Source: Mucilaginibacter sp. (GTDB taxonomy: Bacteria; Bacteroidota; Bacteroidia; Sphingobacteriales; Sphingobacteriaceae). Taken from it: 64,000 nt of DNA. Every line of letters begins with the position of its first letter. Position 1 is the stretch's first letter. Made by a program: the position numbers and the translations under genes. Where the stretch lies: positions 38,601-102,600 of the forward strand of contig NZ_JANYGQ010000037.1 in assembly GCF_025359345.1 (NCBI RefSeq), read 5' to 3'. This document shows positions 46,843-55,548 of the stretch, piece after piece. The notes under the pieces were generated by a model, which saw nothing but the letters and a program-made list of their open reading frames with translations, was not told the DNA's origin and made no database searches.

Positions 46843-47700
46843 ATGAATACCGAAAAAACCATCAACCCACCCTCAGGTTACCTCGCATTCTTTTTATTCT
46901 TGTTATTGCTTGCTGCAGCGATAGTATCTTTTGCACTTCATTACATTGCCGCAGGCGTTGCTACTATTTTAATTAATTTTATTTTCGTGTTGCCGGGCCT
47001 TGTTATCGTTAACCCCAACGAATCAAAAGTGCTTACCCTTTTTGGCAAGTATGTAGGCACGGTAAAACAGGATGGCTTTTTTTGGGTAAACCCCTTTACC
47101 GCTAAAAAGAAAGTATCCTTAAAAGCATTTAACCTTAACGGACAGCAGCTTAAAGTTAACGATAGCGTAGGCAATCCAATTGAAATTGCCGCAGTAATTG
47201 TTTGGCAGATAAAAGATACCGCAAGTGCAATTTTTGCGGTTGAAAATTACCTGCAGTACGTAAACATACAAAGCGAAGCCGCAGTAAGGCACCTGGCCAA
47301 TTCATTTCCTTATGATAATATGGAGGATGAAGGGGCGAACATTACCCTACGTGGCGGGGCCGAGCAAGTAAGCCTTTTATTAGAAAAAGAGCTGAACGAA
47401 AGACTTGACCGCGCAGGCATTGAAGTGTTGGAAGCCCGGATATCGCACCTCGCTTACGCGCCCGAAATTGCCCACACCATGTTGCAGCGTCAGCAGGCAT
47501 CTGCCATTATATCGGCCCGCAGGTTGATTGTTGAAGGAGCGGTTGGTATGGTTGAAATGGCATTGGCCAAATTATCCGAGAAAAAAATAGTTAAACTTGA
47601 CGAGGAACGCAAAGCCGCTATGGTAAGCAACCTGCTGGTTGTATTATGTGGCGACCGCAGCGTAAATCCGGTTGTTAACACAGGTACGTTATATCATTAA
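46843..47700 (+). CDS. SPFH-domain membrane protein
   Basis: A 285-residue protein with a hydrophobic N-terminal hairpin (about residues 16-58: LAFFLFLLLLAAAIVSFAL and VATILINFIFVLPGLVIV), then an SPFH/band-7 domain. That domain contains NPNESKVLTLFGKYVGTV, GFFWVNPF and VGNPIEIAAVIVWQIKD, followed by a helical region with EVLEARISHLAYAPEIAHTMLQRQQASAIISAR. SPFH proteins form membrane-associated ring assemblies that organise membrane domains or restrain proteases. It is the first of three genes spaced 4 and 2 nt apart: SPFH, unknown protein and ribbon-helix-helix protein, behind a palindromic operator. Confidence 0.9.
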   Translation: MNTEKTINPPSGYLAFFLFLLLLAAAIVSFALHYIAAGVATILINFIFVLPGLVIVNPNESKVLTLFGKYVGTVKQDGFFWVNPFTAKKKVSLKAFNLNGQQLKVNDSVGNPIEIAAVIVWQIKDTASAIFAVENYLQYVNIQSEAAVRHLANSFPYDNMEDEGANITLRGGAEQVSLLLEKELNERLDRAGIEVLEARISHLAYAPEIAHTMLQRQQASAIISARRLIVEGAVGMVEMALAKLSEKKIVKLDEERKAAMVSNLLVVLCGDRSVNPVVNTGTLYH

Positions 47701-47704
47701 TAAT

Positions 47705-48214
47705 ATGTTCAACACACTTGATACAAGCAAAACGGACGACCTTTTCATGGTGAGAAAGGGTTGGTTTAGCCACGAGTATGAGTTGACTGACAAGATTTAC
47801 AGCTACGGTAAAATTACTTATCACCGGCTTTCAATGTGTAAGGCAACCGTGATTTCAGCAACCGGTACATGGATATTTAAGCGCGAAGGCATTTTTAGCC
47901 GGACGTTATTAATTACTGGCGAGGATATGGCCATAATAGGTCGGGCAACACAGGCGTTGTTTAGCCGAAAAGTGGTACTAACATTGCAAACCGGGTTTAG
48001 TGCCGAATTTAACAGGCCGTCGATTTGGTCGCGGGTGGGTATTTGGAATTCAACCGGGTATGGGGTAATAATGCATATTAAAAGTAATCCTTTTTGCTTA
48101 ACTGATTTTATACATATTGACCCCAATAAGGCACCCACGAATTTAATTCCTTTATTAATCTTTTTTGGTTCGTTTTTAACAGTTTTGAGAAGGCGAAGAC
48201 AAGCAGCGCATTAA
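47705..48214 (+). CDS. hypothetical protein of the SPFH operon
   Basis: A 169-residue protein. The start was placed at ATG 47705 (MFNTLDTSK), 4 nt after the SPFH stop; an in-frame TTG further upstream would overlap SPFH. It has a beta-rich middle (SYGKITYHRLSMCKATVISA; KREGIFSRTLLITGEDMAII) that could be a PH-like fold. A C-terminal hydrophobic stretch (NLIPLLIFFGSFLTVL) ending in RRRRQAAH suggests a membrane-inserted tail with the basic end in the cytoplasm. No family is recognised with certainty. Its fixed place between SPFH and an RHH gene argues for a membrane-related joint function. Confidence 0.7.
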   Translation: MFNTLDTSKTDDLFMVRKGWFSHEYELTDKIYSYGKITYHRLSMCKATVISATGTWIFKREGIFSRTLLITGEDMAIIGRATQALFSRKVVLTLQTGFSAEFNRPSIWSRVGIWNSTGYGVIMHIKSNPFCLTDFIHIDPNKAPTNLIPLLIFFGSFLTVLRRRRQAAH

Positions 48215-48216
48215 TT

Positions 48217-48384
48217 ATGGCCGAAAAAAAAGCATTTATATTACGCATCAATCCTGAAGTGCTTAAAGAAATTGAGCAATGGGCGGCCGACGAGTTTCGC
48301 AGCACCAATGGCCAGGTTGAGTATTTACTGCAGCAGGCTTTAAACGCGCGTAAAAAAGGGGATAGAAAGAAAAAAGAGTCGTAA
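48217..48384 (+). CDS. small ribbon-helix-helix (Arc-type) DNA-binding protein
   Basis: A 55-residue protein starting 2 nt after the preceding stop. It reads MAEKKAFILRINPEVLKEI, then EQWAADEFRSTNGQVEYLLQ and a basic tail KKGDRKKKES. The short strand KAFILRIN followed by two helices joined by STNGQVEY is the Arc/MetJ ribbon-helix-helix pattern, where the strand side chains contact the DNA groove. Such proteins bind palindromes as dimers or tetramers. The perfect palindrome at the operon promoter is the obvious candidate site, making this an autorepressor by inference. It could alternatively be an antitoxin-like regulator, but no toxin gene is adjacent. Confidence 0.82.
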   Translation: MAEKKAFILRINPEVLKEIEQWAADEFRSTNGQVEYLLQQALNARKKGDRKKKES

Positions 48385-48452
48385 GTAAAAAGTCTTTAGT
48401 TTGTAAAATAAAACGACTGTCGACTTTGGGCTTAAGACTTTCGACTAAAAAC
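48378..48452. repeat. intergenic imperfect hairpin, AGTC word type
   Basis: GAGTCGTAAGTAAAAAGTCT on the left pairs imperfectly with CGACTGTCGACTTTGGGC and AAGACTTTCGACT on the right. It begins inside the last codons of the RHH gene and resembles the repeats at 36.8 and 61.8 kb. Confidence 0.6.
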
Positions 48453-48475
48453 TATGCATGCATAATAAAAATTAT

Positions 48476-48483
48476 TAATTTTG
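48476..48483 (+). promoter_or_regulatory. -7 promoter box, thiolase gene
   Basis: TAATTTTG, exact to TAnnTTTG, 27 nt before the thiolase ATG. Confidence 0.5.
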
Positions 48484-48510
48484 CACCACCAAAAGTAACA
48501 CGCATCCCAA

Positions 48511-49689
48511 ATGAAAGAAGTAGTAATAGTAGCAGCAACCCGTACCCCTATCGGCAGCTTTGGCGGCAGTTTAGCCAGCCTTTCGGCAACACAACTAGGC
48601 AGTATTGTAATTAAATCAGCTGTTGAGAAAGCAGGATTAAAGCCCGAGCAAGTGCAGGAAGTTTATATGGGTAATGTGCTTTCTGCCAATATTGGTCAGG
48701 CCCCTGCCACTCAGGCGGCAATATTTGCGGGTTTACCTACGCTACCAGCTACTACCATAAATAAAGTATGCGCATCAGGCATGAAGGCTATAATGCTGGC
48801 TGCCCAAAGCATAGCCCTGGGACAAAATGATATTGTGGTTGCAGGCGGTATGGAAAGCATGAGCAACGTGCCTTACTATCTCGATAAGGCCCGTAACGGC
48901 TATCGCCTTGGCAACGGACAGATTACCGACGGACTAATAAAAGATGGCCTGTGGGATGTTTACAATGATTACCACATGGGTTCGGCTGCCGAGTTGTGTG
49001 CTGTTGAATGCAGTGTTAGTCGCGAAGAACAGGATGCGTTTGCGATAGAATCATACAAAAGAGCACTGGCATCACAAGCCGATGGTAAATTTAAGCGAGA
49101 AATAACCCCGGTTGAATTAAAAGATAAAAAAGGCGACGTAACCCTTTTTGCCGATGATGAGGAGCCAAAAGCAGTTAAGTTTGATAAAATCCCGTCGTTA
49201 AAACCTGTATTTAAAAAAGACGGCACAGTAACAGCCGCTAATGCATCAACTTTAAATGATGGTGCAGCAGCAGTTGTTTTGATGAGTAAGGATAAAGCCG
49301 ATGAATTGGGCATTAAACCACTGGCCCGTATAGTTGCTTATGCCGATGCCCAACAGGCTCCTGAGTGGTTTACCACCGCACCGTCAAAGGCTATCCCGCT
49401 GGCTTTGCAACGCGCCGGACTATCTTCAGATGAAATAGATTTCTTCGAAATAAATGAAGCATTTTCTGTTGTTGCTATTGCCAACAATCAGCTTCTAAAG
49501 CTCGACCCGGCAAAGGTAAACGTAAACGGCGGTGCCGTAGCGCTTGGCCATCCGCTTGGTGCTTCGGGCGCGCGTATCATTGTAACATTACTAAGCGTGT
49601 TGCAGCAAAATAATGGGAAGTATGGCGCTGCCGGAATTTGTAACGGTGGCGGTGGTGCAAGCGCAATGATTATAGAAAATTTTCGTTAA
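48511..49689 (+). CDS. acetyl-CoA C-acyltransferase (thiolase)
   Basis: A 392-residue thiolase. The nucleophilic Cys87 lies in NKVCASGMKAI. The active-site histidine lies in GGAVALGHPLGASGARI, and the second catalytic Cys in ICNGGGGASAM, which replaces the usual CxGxG by CNGGG. NEAFSVVAIANN carries the NEAF motif. It condenses two acetyl-CoA to acetoacetyl-CoA or performs the last step of beta-oxidation. Length and motifs favour the acetyl-CoA acetyltransferase branch. The gene has its own promoter and is followed by a secreted protein gene 9 nt later, probably in the same transcript. Confidence 0.93.
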   Translation: MKEVVIVAATRTPIGSFGGSLASLSATQLGSIVIKSAVEKAGLKPEQVQEVYMGNVLSANIGQAPATQAAIFAGLPTLPATTINKVCASGMKAIMLAAQSIALGQNDIVVAGGMESMSNVPYYLDKARNGYRLGNGQITDGLIKDGLWDVYNDYHMGSAAELCAVECSVSREEQDAFAIESYKRALASQADGKFKREITPVELKDKKGDVTLFADDEEPKAVKFDKIPSLKPVFKKDGTVTAANASTLNDGAAAVVLMSKDKADELGIKPLARIVAYADAQQAPEWFTTAPSKAIPLALQRAGLSSDEIDFFEINEAFSVVAIANNQLLKLDPAKVNVNGGAVALGHPLGASGARIIVTLLSVLQQNNGKYGAAGICNGGGGASAMIIENFR

Positions 49690-49698
49690 TTAGGGGTG

Positions 49699-50610
49699 AT
49701 GAAATCCCTCGTTGTTACCTGCTTCTTACTGGCTGCAATGCCACGCCTTATTTTCGCCCAGCATTCCGACGAAAACGGGCGTATTAAACAATTAAATCTT
49801 TACCAGGATACGCTGATTGAACTTGGTAAGAAGTTTATAAACGACGAAAACGACCTTGAGCGGAAAAATGCTAATTATGCGTTTATCAAAACTTTGGTAA
49901 ATGCTTTAAAAATTCCAAATTCATTTCTTTTCGGGTTCGATTCGGTAAAAAGCATTAAAGTAATAAATTCGCCCGACAATCGCTTTCGTATCTTCAGTTG
50001 GAACATAAAAAACAGTGATGGCAGCTATCGTTTTTATGGCACCATACAACTTAATACCGGTGGTAAATTAAAAATGTACCCACTTGAAGATTATTCGCCT
50101 TTACTAAAAAATCCGGAAGATTCTGTTACTGACAACCGCAAATGGTATGGCGCCCAATACTATAAAATAGTGCCTGTTTATGCACCCAAGCCATATTACA
50201 TATTAGTTGGCTGGAAAGGCTATACCGTTGAATCAACCAAGAAAGTAATTGACGTGTTGTCATTTACCGGTGACAAGCCCGAACTCGGCATGCATATTTT
50301 CGACGGTAACGGTAAAACACGGGCGCGGGTTGTTTTTGAATATAACCGCGAAGTCTCGATGCTGTTAAGATATGTACCTGAAAATAACACCATTGTTTTT
50401 GATCACCTTGCTCCGCCCGACCCTAAATTGAAGGCGCAACATTCAAGTTACGGCCCTGATTTAACCTACAGCGGTTACAAATTAAAAAACGGCAGATGGG
50501 TTTACGTTGATAATATCGATCTGAGAAATATGCCCGAGGTCCGCGACGAAGAGTACGTCGACCCAAAGAAACAGGCACAGCTTGATAAGGCAGCGGCAAA
50601 GTCGAATTAG
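49699..50610 (+). CDS. secreted hypothetical protein
   Basis: A 303-residue protein with a signal peptide (MKSLVVTCFLLAAMPRLIFAQ). The start is the ATG at 49699, directly after an in-frame GTG. No conserved motif is recognised. The mature part is beta-rich with many Tyr and Trp (RIFSWNIKNSDGSYRFYGTI; YILVGWKGYTVESTKKVIDV), and near residue 100 the strand pattern resembles a small beta propeller or lipocalin-like barrel. The C-terminal end is charged (DPKKQAQLDKAAAK). It lies 9 nt after the thiolase gene but is functionally unrelated in appearance. Confidence 0.75.
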   Translation: MKSLVVTCFLLAAMPRLIFAQHSDENGRIKQLNLYQDTLIELGKKFINDENDLERKNANYAFIKTLVNALKIPNSFLFGFDSVKSIKVINSPDNRFRIFSWNIKNSDGSYRFYGTIQLNTGGKLKMYPLEDYSPLLKNPEDSVTDNRKWYGAQYYKIVPVYAPKPYYILVGWKGYTVESTKKVIDVLSFTGDKPELGMHIFDGNGKTRARVVFEYNREVSMLLRYVPENNTIVFDHLAPPDPKLKAQHSSYGPDLTYSGYKLKNGRWVYVDNIDLRNMPEVRDEEYVDPKKQAQLDKAAAKSN

Positions 50611-50697
50611 AGATTAGTTTATTAGAGGTTAGAGATCAGGAACTTTGTGAAAAGGTGTGGCCTAATTTCTAATTAACTAGTTAACTAATCAACTAAC
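50611..50697. repeat. intergenic imperfect hairpin, GATTAG word type
   Basis: AGATTAGTTTATTAGAGGTT and AGAGATCAGG face CCTAATTTCTAATTAACTAG and TTAACTAATCAACTAAC. It begins just after the stop codon of the secreted gene and reaches into the end of the convergent DUF1801 gene. It may terminate both. Confidence 0.6.
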
Positions 50698-51153
50698 ACC
50701 CGGCCTTCTTTTGACGGGTGAAATTGATTTAACAATTGTTTGCCCTTTTATTGGCAATTTAACCGGCTTTTGGCGCGAAACTGAGTTCTCATAAGCCATA
50801 GCCAATAACTCTTTCACATATTCAGCCGGAAAATCTTCCTTTTTTCGCACCTGGAAGTAACGATATTGAGTGCCGTTACCTATCAATAGTTTTTGCCGGT
50901 CGGGAAAATCAACGCCGCGGTTAAACCCAAAGTTAACGTGATCGCTAACTACGGCTACGCTGCAAAACACATCGCCGGCTTTGTCTGTAGGCGACCAGCC
51001 AAACGCAACCGCGTTATAATTATCATAAATGAGCTCATTGGTTTCGGGGTATAAATCCCAAACAAACTCGCGCAGCCATAGTGCAGCAGCCTTAACGCTG
51101 TCGGGGTAAGGCAGTAAAAATCTCACTAAATCATCAACCGTTTCTTTTCCCAT
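50689..51153 (-). CDS. DUF1801 domain protein
   Basis: A 154-residue soluble protein fitting the DUF1801 (YdhG-like) family. An N-terminal helical segment (YPDSVKAAALWLREFVWDLY) precedes ETNELIYDNYNAVAFGW, a beta strand region SVAVVSDHVNFGFNRGVDFP, and the late motif YRYFQVRKKEDFPAEYVKELLAMAY. Its function is unknown; the fold is related to iron-chaperone-like YdhG proteins. Its last codons (SPVKRRPGVS) overlap an intergenic repeat arm at 50689-50697, so the C-terminus may have been extended by repeat DNA. Confidence 0.85.
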   Translation of the reverse strand: MGKETVDDLVRFLLPYPDSVKAAALWLREFVWDLYPETNELIYDNYNAVAFGWSPTDKAGDVFCSVAVVSDHVNFGFNRGVDFPDRQKLLIGNGTQYRYFQVRKKEDFPAEYVKELLAMAYENSVSRQKPVKLPIKGQTIVKSISPVKRRPGVS

Positions 51154-51791
51154 ACCGGCAATTATAATCGCTAATTATAACACATCTTATTTTATAAATA
51201 TAACGTATAAGTAACTGAAAATAAAATTATTGGACATAGCAGATTATATTGATAAAATGTGAGAGCCACGAGTTTATAACGCCCGGAATATTTATTTAAC
51301 CAATTGAATATAGATAAAAAATAAAAATTTAAACCTGTTGAATCTGTTTGTTTGCTTTTTAAGCAGAGTAACCGGTATTACGCTAATCTGTTAGGCTTTG
51401 GTCGTATTACGGACCTTTGTTTGCACATGGCATTTTGCCGTGAAAATACTTTCGTATTTACCGGGCAAAGTTCCTGGAATTGACTGAAGCATAACGGCAG
51501 TCGGGTTTTGCTTGCATAGGCAGCCCGTTATAAACACGCGGTTTTATTTCGAACACAAATGTTTACTATCAATATATTTTAAAAATATCAATTAAACAAA
51601 ATCAAACTTATGGTAATATTACTTACAGCCTACCTGTACAAAAAATTTGGGCATCGTTTAAAATTGAATTCTTTTTTTCAAAAGCGAGCCTGCTCATTGC
51701 AACTGCAGCCTGTGACGGTTCAACAACAGCAACAGCCTGGTAAAATCAACGGATTTTAGAAGACGGCTATTTTATTATTTACCTTTGATTT
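51154..51791. other. 638-bp AT-rich gap
   Basis: No clear gene. It holds a possible 49-codon ORF (51610-51759) and otherwise AT-rich sequence without strong hairpins or a consensus promoter. The gap may carry decayed upstream parts of the broken cupin locus. Confidence 0.4.
51610..51759 (+). CDS. doubtful 49-residue ORF
   Basis: It reads MVILLTAYLYKKFGHRLK at the start, then a basic middle and a Gln-rich end (PVTVQQQQQPGKINGF). There is no recognisable domain, no promoter box and no Shine-Dalgarno-like sequence. It could be a small protein or chance. Confidence 0.2.
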   Translation: MVILLTAYLYKKFGHRLKLNSFFQKRACSLQLQPVTVQQQQQPGKINGF

Positions 51792-52118
51792 ATGCAATTA
51801 AAGGTAGATGGCGCGTTACAAAAATTAACAGCCGGCGATGGTGCGTTGTTCGTTAAATTGATGGAGCACGGGTCTATGTCGGTCGAGATTTATCGACCGG
51901 TTGAAACAGACAGACAAACCCCGCATTCACAGGACTAGCTGTATGTTATCATCAGCGGCGAAGGTAATTTTTTGAATAACGGCGAAAGCCGCACTTTCGG
52001 GCCTGGCGACGTACTTTTTGTACCGGCCGGGGTTGAACACCGTTTTCAAAATTTTAGTGCTGATTTTGCAACATGGGTAATTTTTTACGGCCCCGTTGGC
52101 TGCGAAAATGCTAAGTAA
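51792..52118 (+). pseudogene. cupin-domain gene interrupted by one TAG codon
   Basis: A 108-codon frame with all features of a small cupin: KLTAGDGALFVKLMEHGS, QTPHSQD, LYVIISGEGNFLNNGESR, then FGPGDVLFVPAGVEHRF with the second metal histidine. Codon 49 (51936-51938) is TAG. The family pattern at this place is H-x-H/S-x-QDELYVxxSG, so the TAG stands where GAG (Glu, a metal ligand) is expected: a single G-to-T change. No frameshift is present. There is no Met soon after the stop to restart. The 3' end overlaps the convergent DinB gene by 8 nt. A sequencing error would also explain it. Confidence 0.85.
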
Positions 52119-52662
52119 TCAGTCTTGACTCTGTATCACCCGAATATCTATCGCTCAATACCTTTACCGTAACCAATAGTTGCCCGGTATGCCGCATGGT
52201 ATGTTCAGCAGCATGGGTGTACAGGCCTATAACCGTCGACGGTAATTGCGCCCGCCCTACTCCCCTGCTTTCAGTTAACGTTGTTTCGTCGGCATCTTTT
52301 AATTGTGTAATGCAATTATCTACCTGGTTATTAAAGGTTGCTATCAGTGTATCGACGGCATATTCCCCGCTAAGGGGTATCCCTTCCGCTTTTAATGCAT
52401 TCAATTGTTCATGATTAAGCTGCTCTCCTTTCGCGTAAGTAAACAACCTGTTAAGCACCCCGGCAAGGTGCTGCAGATGAAAGCCCGGCGACGCCATGCC
52501 GGCAAGTTTTTCCCACAATAGGCTATCTGGAAATCCCGTCATTAACTCATTAATTTCTTCACGAGCCTGTAATAGCGCATGGGCAACAGGCTGCAATAGT
52601 GCCGGTACTCCGGCTAATCGGCCGCGTAACCAAACTTCGGGCTTGCGTTCCTTATCTGCCAT
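52111..52662 (-). CDS. DinB-family metal-binding four-helix protein
   Basis: A 183-residue protein of the DinB/YfiT-like superfamily. It forms a four-helix bundle with the metal-ligand histidines in SPGFHLQHLAGVLNR and YTHAAEHTMRHTGQLL. Family members include damage-inducible DinB and thiol S-transferases for bacillithiol or mycothiol; the exact reaction is not readable. It begins 2 nt after the GH26 gene end and on the same strand, so both are one transcript. Its 3' end overlaps the broken cupin gene on the other strand. Confidence 0.85.
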   Translation of the reverse strand: MADKERKPEVWLRGRLAGVPALLQPVAHALLQAREEINELMTGFPDSLLWEKLAGMASPGFHLQHLAGVLNRLFTYAKGEQLNHEQLNALKAEGIPLSGEYAVDTLIATFNNQVDNCITQLKDADETTLTESRGVGRAQLPSTVIGLYTHAAEHTMRHTGQLLVTVKVLSDRYSGDTESRLIT

Positions 52663-52664
52663 CC

Positions 52665-53684
52665 TTATTTAATTGAATCGATCTTAGCCTTCACTTCATC
52701 ATGGCTCAGCGTTTGGGGCAGGTTATAAATTTCGCGAACATGATCGCGACTGTTATCCGTCCAAAGCCAGCTTGTCCAAACCATAAACCAGGTCCATTGC
52801 GGTTGTACCTTCAATATTTTCGGGTTAGGCAATTCGCCTGTTTCTGTAAGTGCAATTGGTTTTCCGTTTGCCAGGGCAAGTAAATCGTTATAGTCTTTTT
52901 GCTCGTAGTCAAAATGATAAATATCGGCGCCTAAAACATCCACATAATTAGCGCCCGGATAATAGTCTTTGTAATCGTAAGCTTCATCATAAGGGATGTC
53001 CCTTAGCCCGTTTGCGCCCCACACCCACAACAGGTTATTTAAATGATGATAATTGGTGTACCTGTCGTACATCATTTTCCAAAGTTTGGCAATACCGTTT
53101 TCGCCTTTGCGGTTACCCCACCAAAACCAAACCCCGTTCATTTCGTGGTATGGCCGCCATAACACGGTGACGCCAGCATCACGCAGCTGCTTCAGATATC
53201 CCGCAACCACATCAATTTGCCCGAGCCACTTTTTATACAAATCAGTCCCCGGGGTTGTCAGATCATTCCATTCCGCATCGGTTACTTTGCCTTTTACATT
53301 TCTTTCAAAATCATACGGCGGGTCCTGCGTTGGGTTTCCTTCGTGCCACATCAATGTCACCAGGTACCCCTCTTTCGATTTCTTTATGGCTTCTTCAACT
53401 ATCTGCGGTCCCAGGTCCTTATCACCCCAGTTCATGAAATCGCTTCCCCAAACAGCAGGGTATTTCCCGGTGATGTTATGGGCGCTATCTGAAAACACGT
53501 TCCTGTCGCTATTGTAATTCTGCTGGCCAGACATGATATACCTGCCCTTTATATCATACAGTAACTTAAGCGTTTTCTTCGCCCCTGCTGATGCATTTTC
53601 GTTTACCGGCTTATAACCTTGCGCCTTTGAATAGAAACTTATAAACAATAGTAAAATAAACGCGAAAATTGCTTTAGTTGGCAT
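52665..53684 (-). CDS. GH26-family beta-mannanase-type glycoside hydrolase
   Basis: A 339-residue secreted enzyme. The start was placed at ATG 53684 (MPTKAIFAF) because a signal peptide begins there (FAFILLLFISFYSKAQG) and a -7 box lies just upstream; an in-frame TTG at 53711 overlaps that box. Family-26 features include RYIMSGQQNY, VLWRPYHEMNGVWFWWG with the acid Glu of the HEM motif, and the nucleophile-type Glu in IALTETGELPNP. It should cleave beta-1,4-mannan or a similar beta-glycan outside the cytoplasm. The DinB gene follows in the same operon. Confidence 0.92.
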   Translation of the reverse strand: MPTKAIFAFILLLFISFYSKAQGYKPVNENASAGAKKTLKLLYDIKGRYIMSGQQNYNSDRNVFSDSAHNITGKYPAVWGSDFMNWGDKDLGPQIVEEAIKKSKEGYLVTLMWHEGNPTQDPPYDFERNVKGKVTDAEWNDLTTPGTDLYKKWLGQIDVVAGYLKQLRDAGVTVLWRPYHEMNGVWFWWGNRKGENGIAKLWKMMYDRYTNYHHLNNLLWVWGANGLRDIPYDEAYDYKDYYPGANYVDVLGADIYHFDYEQKDYNDLLALANGKPIALTETGELPNPKILKVQPQWTWFMVWTSWLWTDNSRDHVREIYNLPQTLSHDEVKAKIDSIK

Positions 53685-53708
53685 GCTTTTGTCTTGACTT
53701 AAACTGTA

Positions 53709-53716
53709 CAAATAAA
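53709..53716 (-). promoter_or_regulatory. -7 promoter box, GH26-DinB operon
   Basis: TTTATTTG (7 of 8) on the minus strand, 24 nt before the ATG at 53684. Confidence 0.45.
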
Positions 53717-53779
53717 TAGCTTTTCAAAACTAACAAAAATCTATTATTAACTTATAAATGGCATTTTCAAACAAAGCGT

Positions 53780-53787
53780 TATCTTTG
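53780..53787 (+). promoter_or_regulatory. -7 promoter box, L,D-transpeptidase gene
   Basis: TATCTTTG, exact to TAnnTTTG, 15 nt before the ATG at 53803. It lies downstream of the earlier in-frame ATG at 53758 and so decides the start. Confidence 0.6.
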
Positions 53788-53802
53788 AGGCGATTAATTA
53801 TT

Positions 53803-55377
53803 ATGACTAAACTTGTAACGGCAAAAAAGATTGCCGCGCCCCTGTTAATAATTTGCGCCCTGCTTATCACCTTTCAAAGCTGTAAAAAAAAGCGCTCCGA
53901 AGAGGCAACTTTCTTTTTTAAGAAAACCCACAATAAAATTTACCAGGATTACACACCCGAAGCGTTTACCCAGGTGCTGAAAAAAGTATTGAAAAATGAA
54001 AAAAATAATCTTTCTCATGCCGAAGTAATTACAGCCTTCTACAAAAAAAATAACTATCAGCCTGTGCTGGTAATGAATCATTTGTTTAACAATGATTTAC
54101 TTGCCGCATCCGACTATTACTTAAAGGCAGACGAACACGGGCTCAACCCGGAAATGTTTAACGCTGACCAACTGCGCGCCCTGGTCTATAAGTTTTACGA
54201 CAAGCAAAAGATTAAAGATATTAATACTGCCTACCAGGAGATTGCCGAACTGGAAGTTGCTGCTGCAAATTCGTTAATTACGTATTCAAATGCGTTACAG
54301 TACGGCGTTGTTAACCCGAAGAGTATTTACCAGCGGTATTTCCTGGTAACGAAGCAGCCTGACAGTGCAACTATGCTTAAAGTATTTCATATTGCTGATA
54401 TGCGCGCCTACCTCGACAGCATTCAACCCAAAAGCCCGCAATACCTGGCACTGCAAAAAGCATGGAATGACAAATATGTAATGCAAGGCAGACCGGCCGA
54501 GGAATGCAGGCGAATGCTCCAGGTTAACCTGGAGCGCTTAAGATGGCGCAACAAGCCTTTCGAGGAGAAATATGTTATCGTAAACATTCCCGACTTTAAC
54601 TTGAACGTGATTGATAGCGGCGGTAGATCTGTCCTTAAAATGAAGGTTTGCGTTGGCCAGGGCCGCAATATGAATAATGCCAATACACTGGCCGCCTATA
54701 ACGATACTTGTAAAATTGACAGGCCAAATGAACACGAAACACCTTTGCTAAACAGCATGATAAACTATGTTGAGGTGAATCCTGTTTGGAACATCCCGCA
54801 GAGCATAGCCAATAAAGAGATTATTAAAGAGGCCGCTGATGATCGGTATTATTTAGCCAACAAAGGCATAAATGTTTATAAAGATGGTAAGCTGGTGCCG
54901 AACCCCGAGAGCATTGACTGGACAAGAGTAACAAAAGACAACTCAGACTATGACTTTAAACAGCAACCTGGTGAAGATAACTCACTGGGTAAGATAAAGT
55001 TTCTGTTTAAAAACCGCAGCAACGTTTACCTGCACGATACACCTGTAAAATCTGCTTTTTTTAGAAAGATGAGGGCTGTGAGCCATGGTTGTGTTCGTTT
55101 GGGCGACCCTAAAGCACTTGCATTAAACCTGTTTGGACCCGGTGATAAATACGACGAGATTGTGCAGGATATGGACGACAATAATCCCGACCCATCGGAC
55201 ATTAACGTACCTAAAAAGACACCTGTTTACATTACTTATATTACTTGCTGGGCCGATGAAGACGGTAAACTGCAATTCAGGGATGATGTATACGGGCAGG
55301 ACATTGTATTATACGAACAATTGCAAAAGTTGCTGCACCCTGCAAAGACGGAAACGCGCATGGCCGCAAACAATTAA
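53803..55377 (+). CDS. L,D-transpeptidase (YkuD) lipoprotein
   Basis: A 524-residue envelope enzyme. A signal peptide with lipobox (LLIICALLITFQSC) anchors it. A long N-terminal helical region follows, containing YKKNNYQPVLVMNHLF and ADEHGLNPEMFNADQLRALV, as in the YcbB-type L,D-transpeptidases. The YkuD catalytic domain holds YLHDTPVKSAFF and the active-site motif SHGCVRLGDP with Cys430. It forms 3-3 peptidoglycan cross-links or attaches proteins to peptidoglycan. A second L,D-transpeptidase-type gene is convergent at 55.5 kb. The start at 53803 is supported by the promoter position and by the signal peptide. Confidence 0.93.
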   Translation: MTKLVTAKKIAAPLLIICALLITFQSCKKKRSEEATFFFKKTHNKIYQDYTPEAFTQVLKKVLKNEKNNLSHAEVITAFYKKNNYQPVLVMNHLFNNDLLAASDYYLKADEHGLNPEMFNADQLRALVYKFYDKQKIKDINTAYQEIAELEVAAANSLITYSNALQYGVVNPKSIYQRYFLVTKQPDSATMLKVFHIADMRAYLDSIQPKSPQYLALQKAWNDKYVMQGRPAEECRRMLQVNLERLRWRNKPFEEKYVIVNIPDFNLNVIDSGGRSVLKMKVCVGQGRNMNNANTLAAYNDTCKIDRPNEHETPLLNSMINYVEVNPVWNIPQSIANKEIIKEAADDRYYLANKGINVYKDGKLVPNPESIDWTRVTKDNSDYDFKQQPGEDNSLGKIKFLFKNRSNVYLHDTPVKSAFFRKMRAVSHGCVRLGDPKALALNLFGPGDKYDEIVQDMDDNNPDPSDINVPKKTPVYITYITCWADEDGKLQFRDDVYGQDIVLYEQLQKLLHPAKTETRMAANN

Positions 55378-55488
55378 GCCTGGTTGCTTTGATGACTGTC
55401 AATAGAAGCCTTTTGAATGACGAGGCTAATTGCCCTTTTAATCCGCATGGGTTTTGCAGACCTTATTTAGCAGTTGCATAAAAAGTAA

Positions 55489-55522
55489 AATGCGCCTACT
55501 GGTAAAATCAATAAAGCGCATT
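55489..55522. terminator. possible shared terminator
   Basis: AATGCGC and GCGCATT (7 bp) frame a 20-nt AT-rich loop between the convergent transpeptidase genes. The large loop makes this weak. Confidence 0.35.
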
Positions 55523-55548
55523 CGTTATAGTGAGTTACAAATTATACT

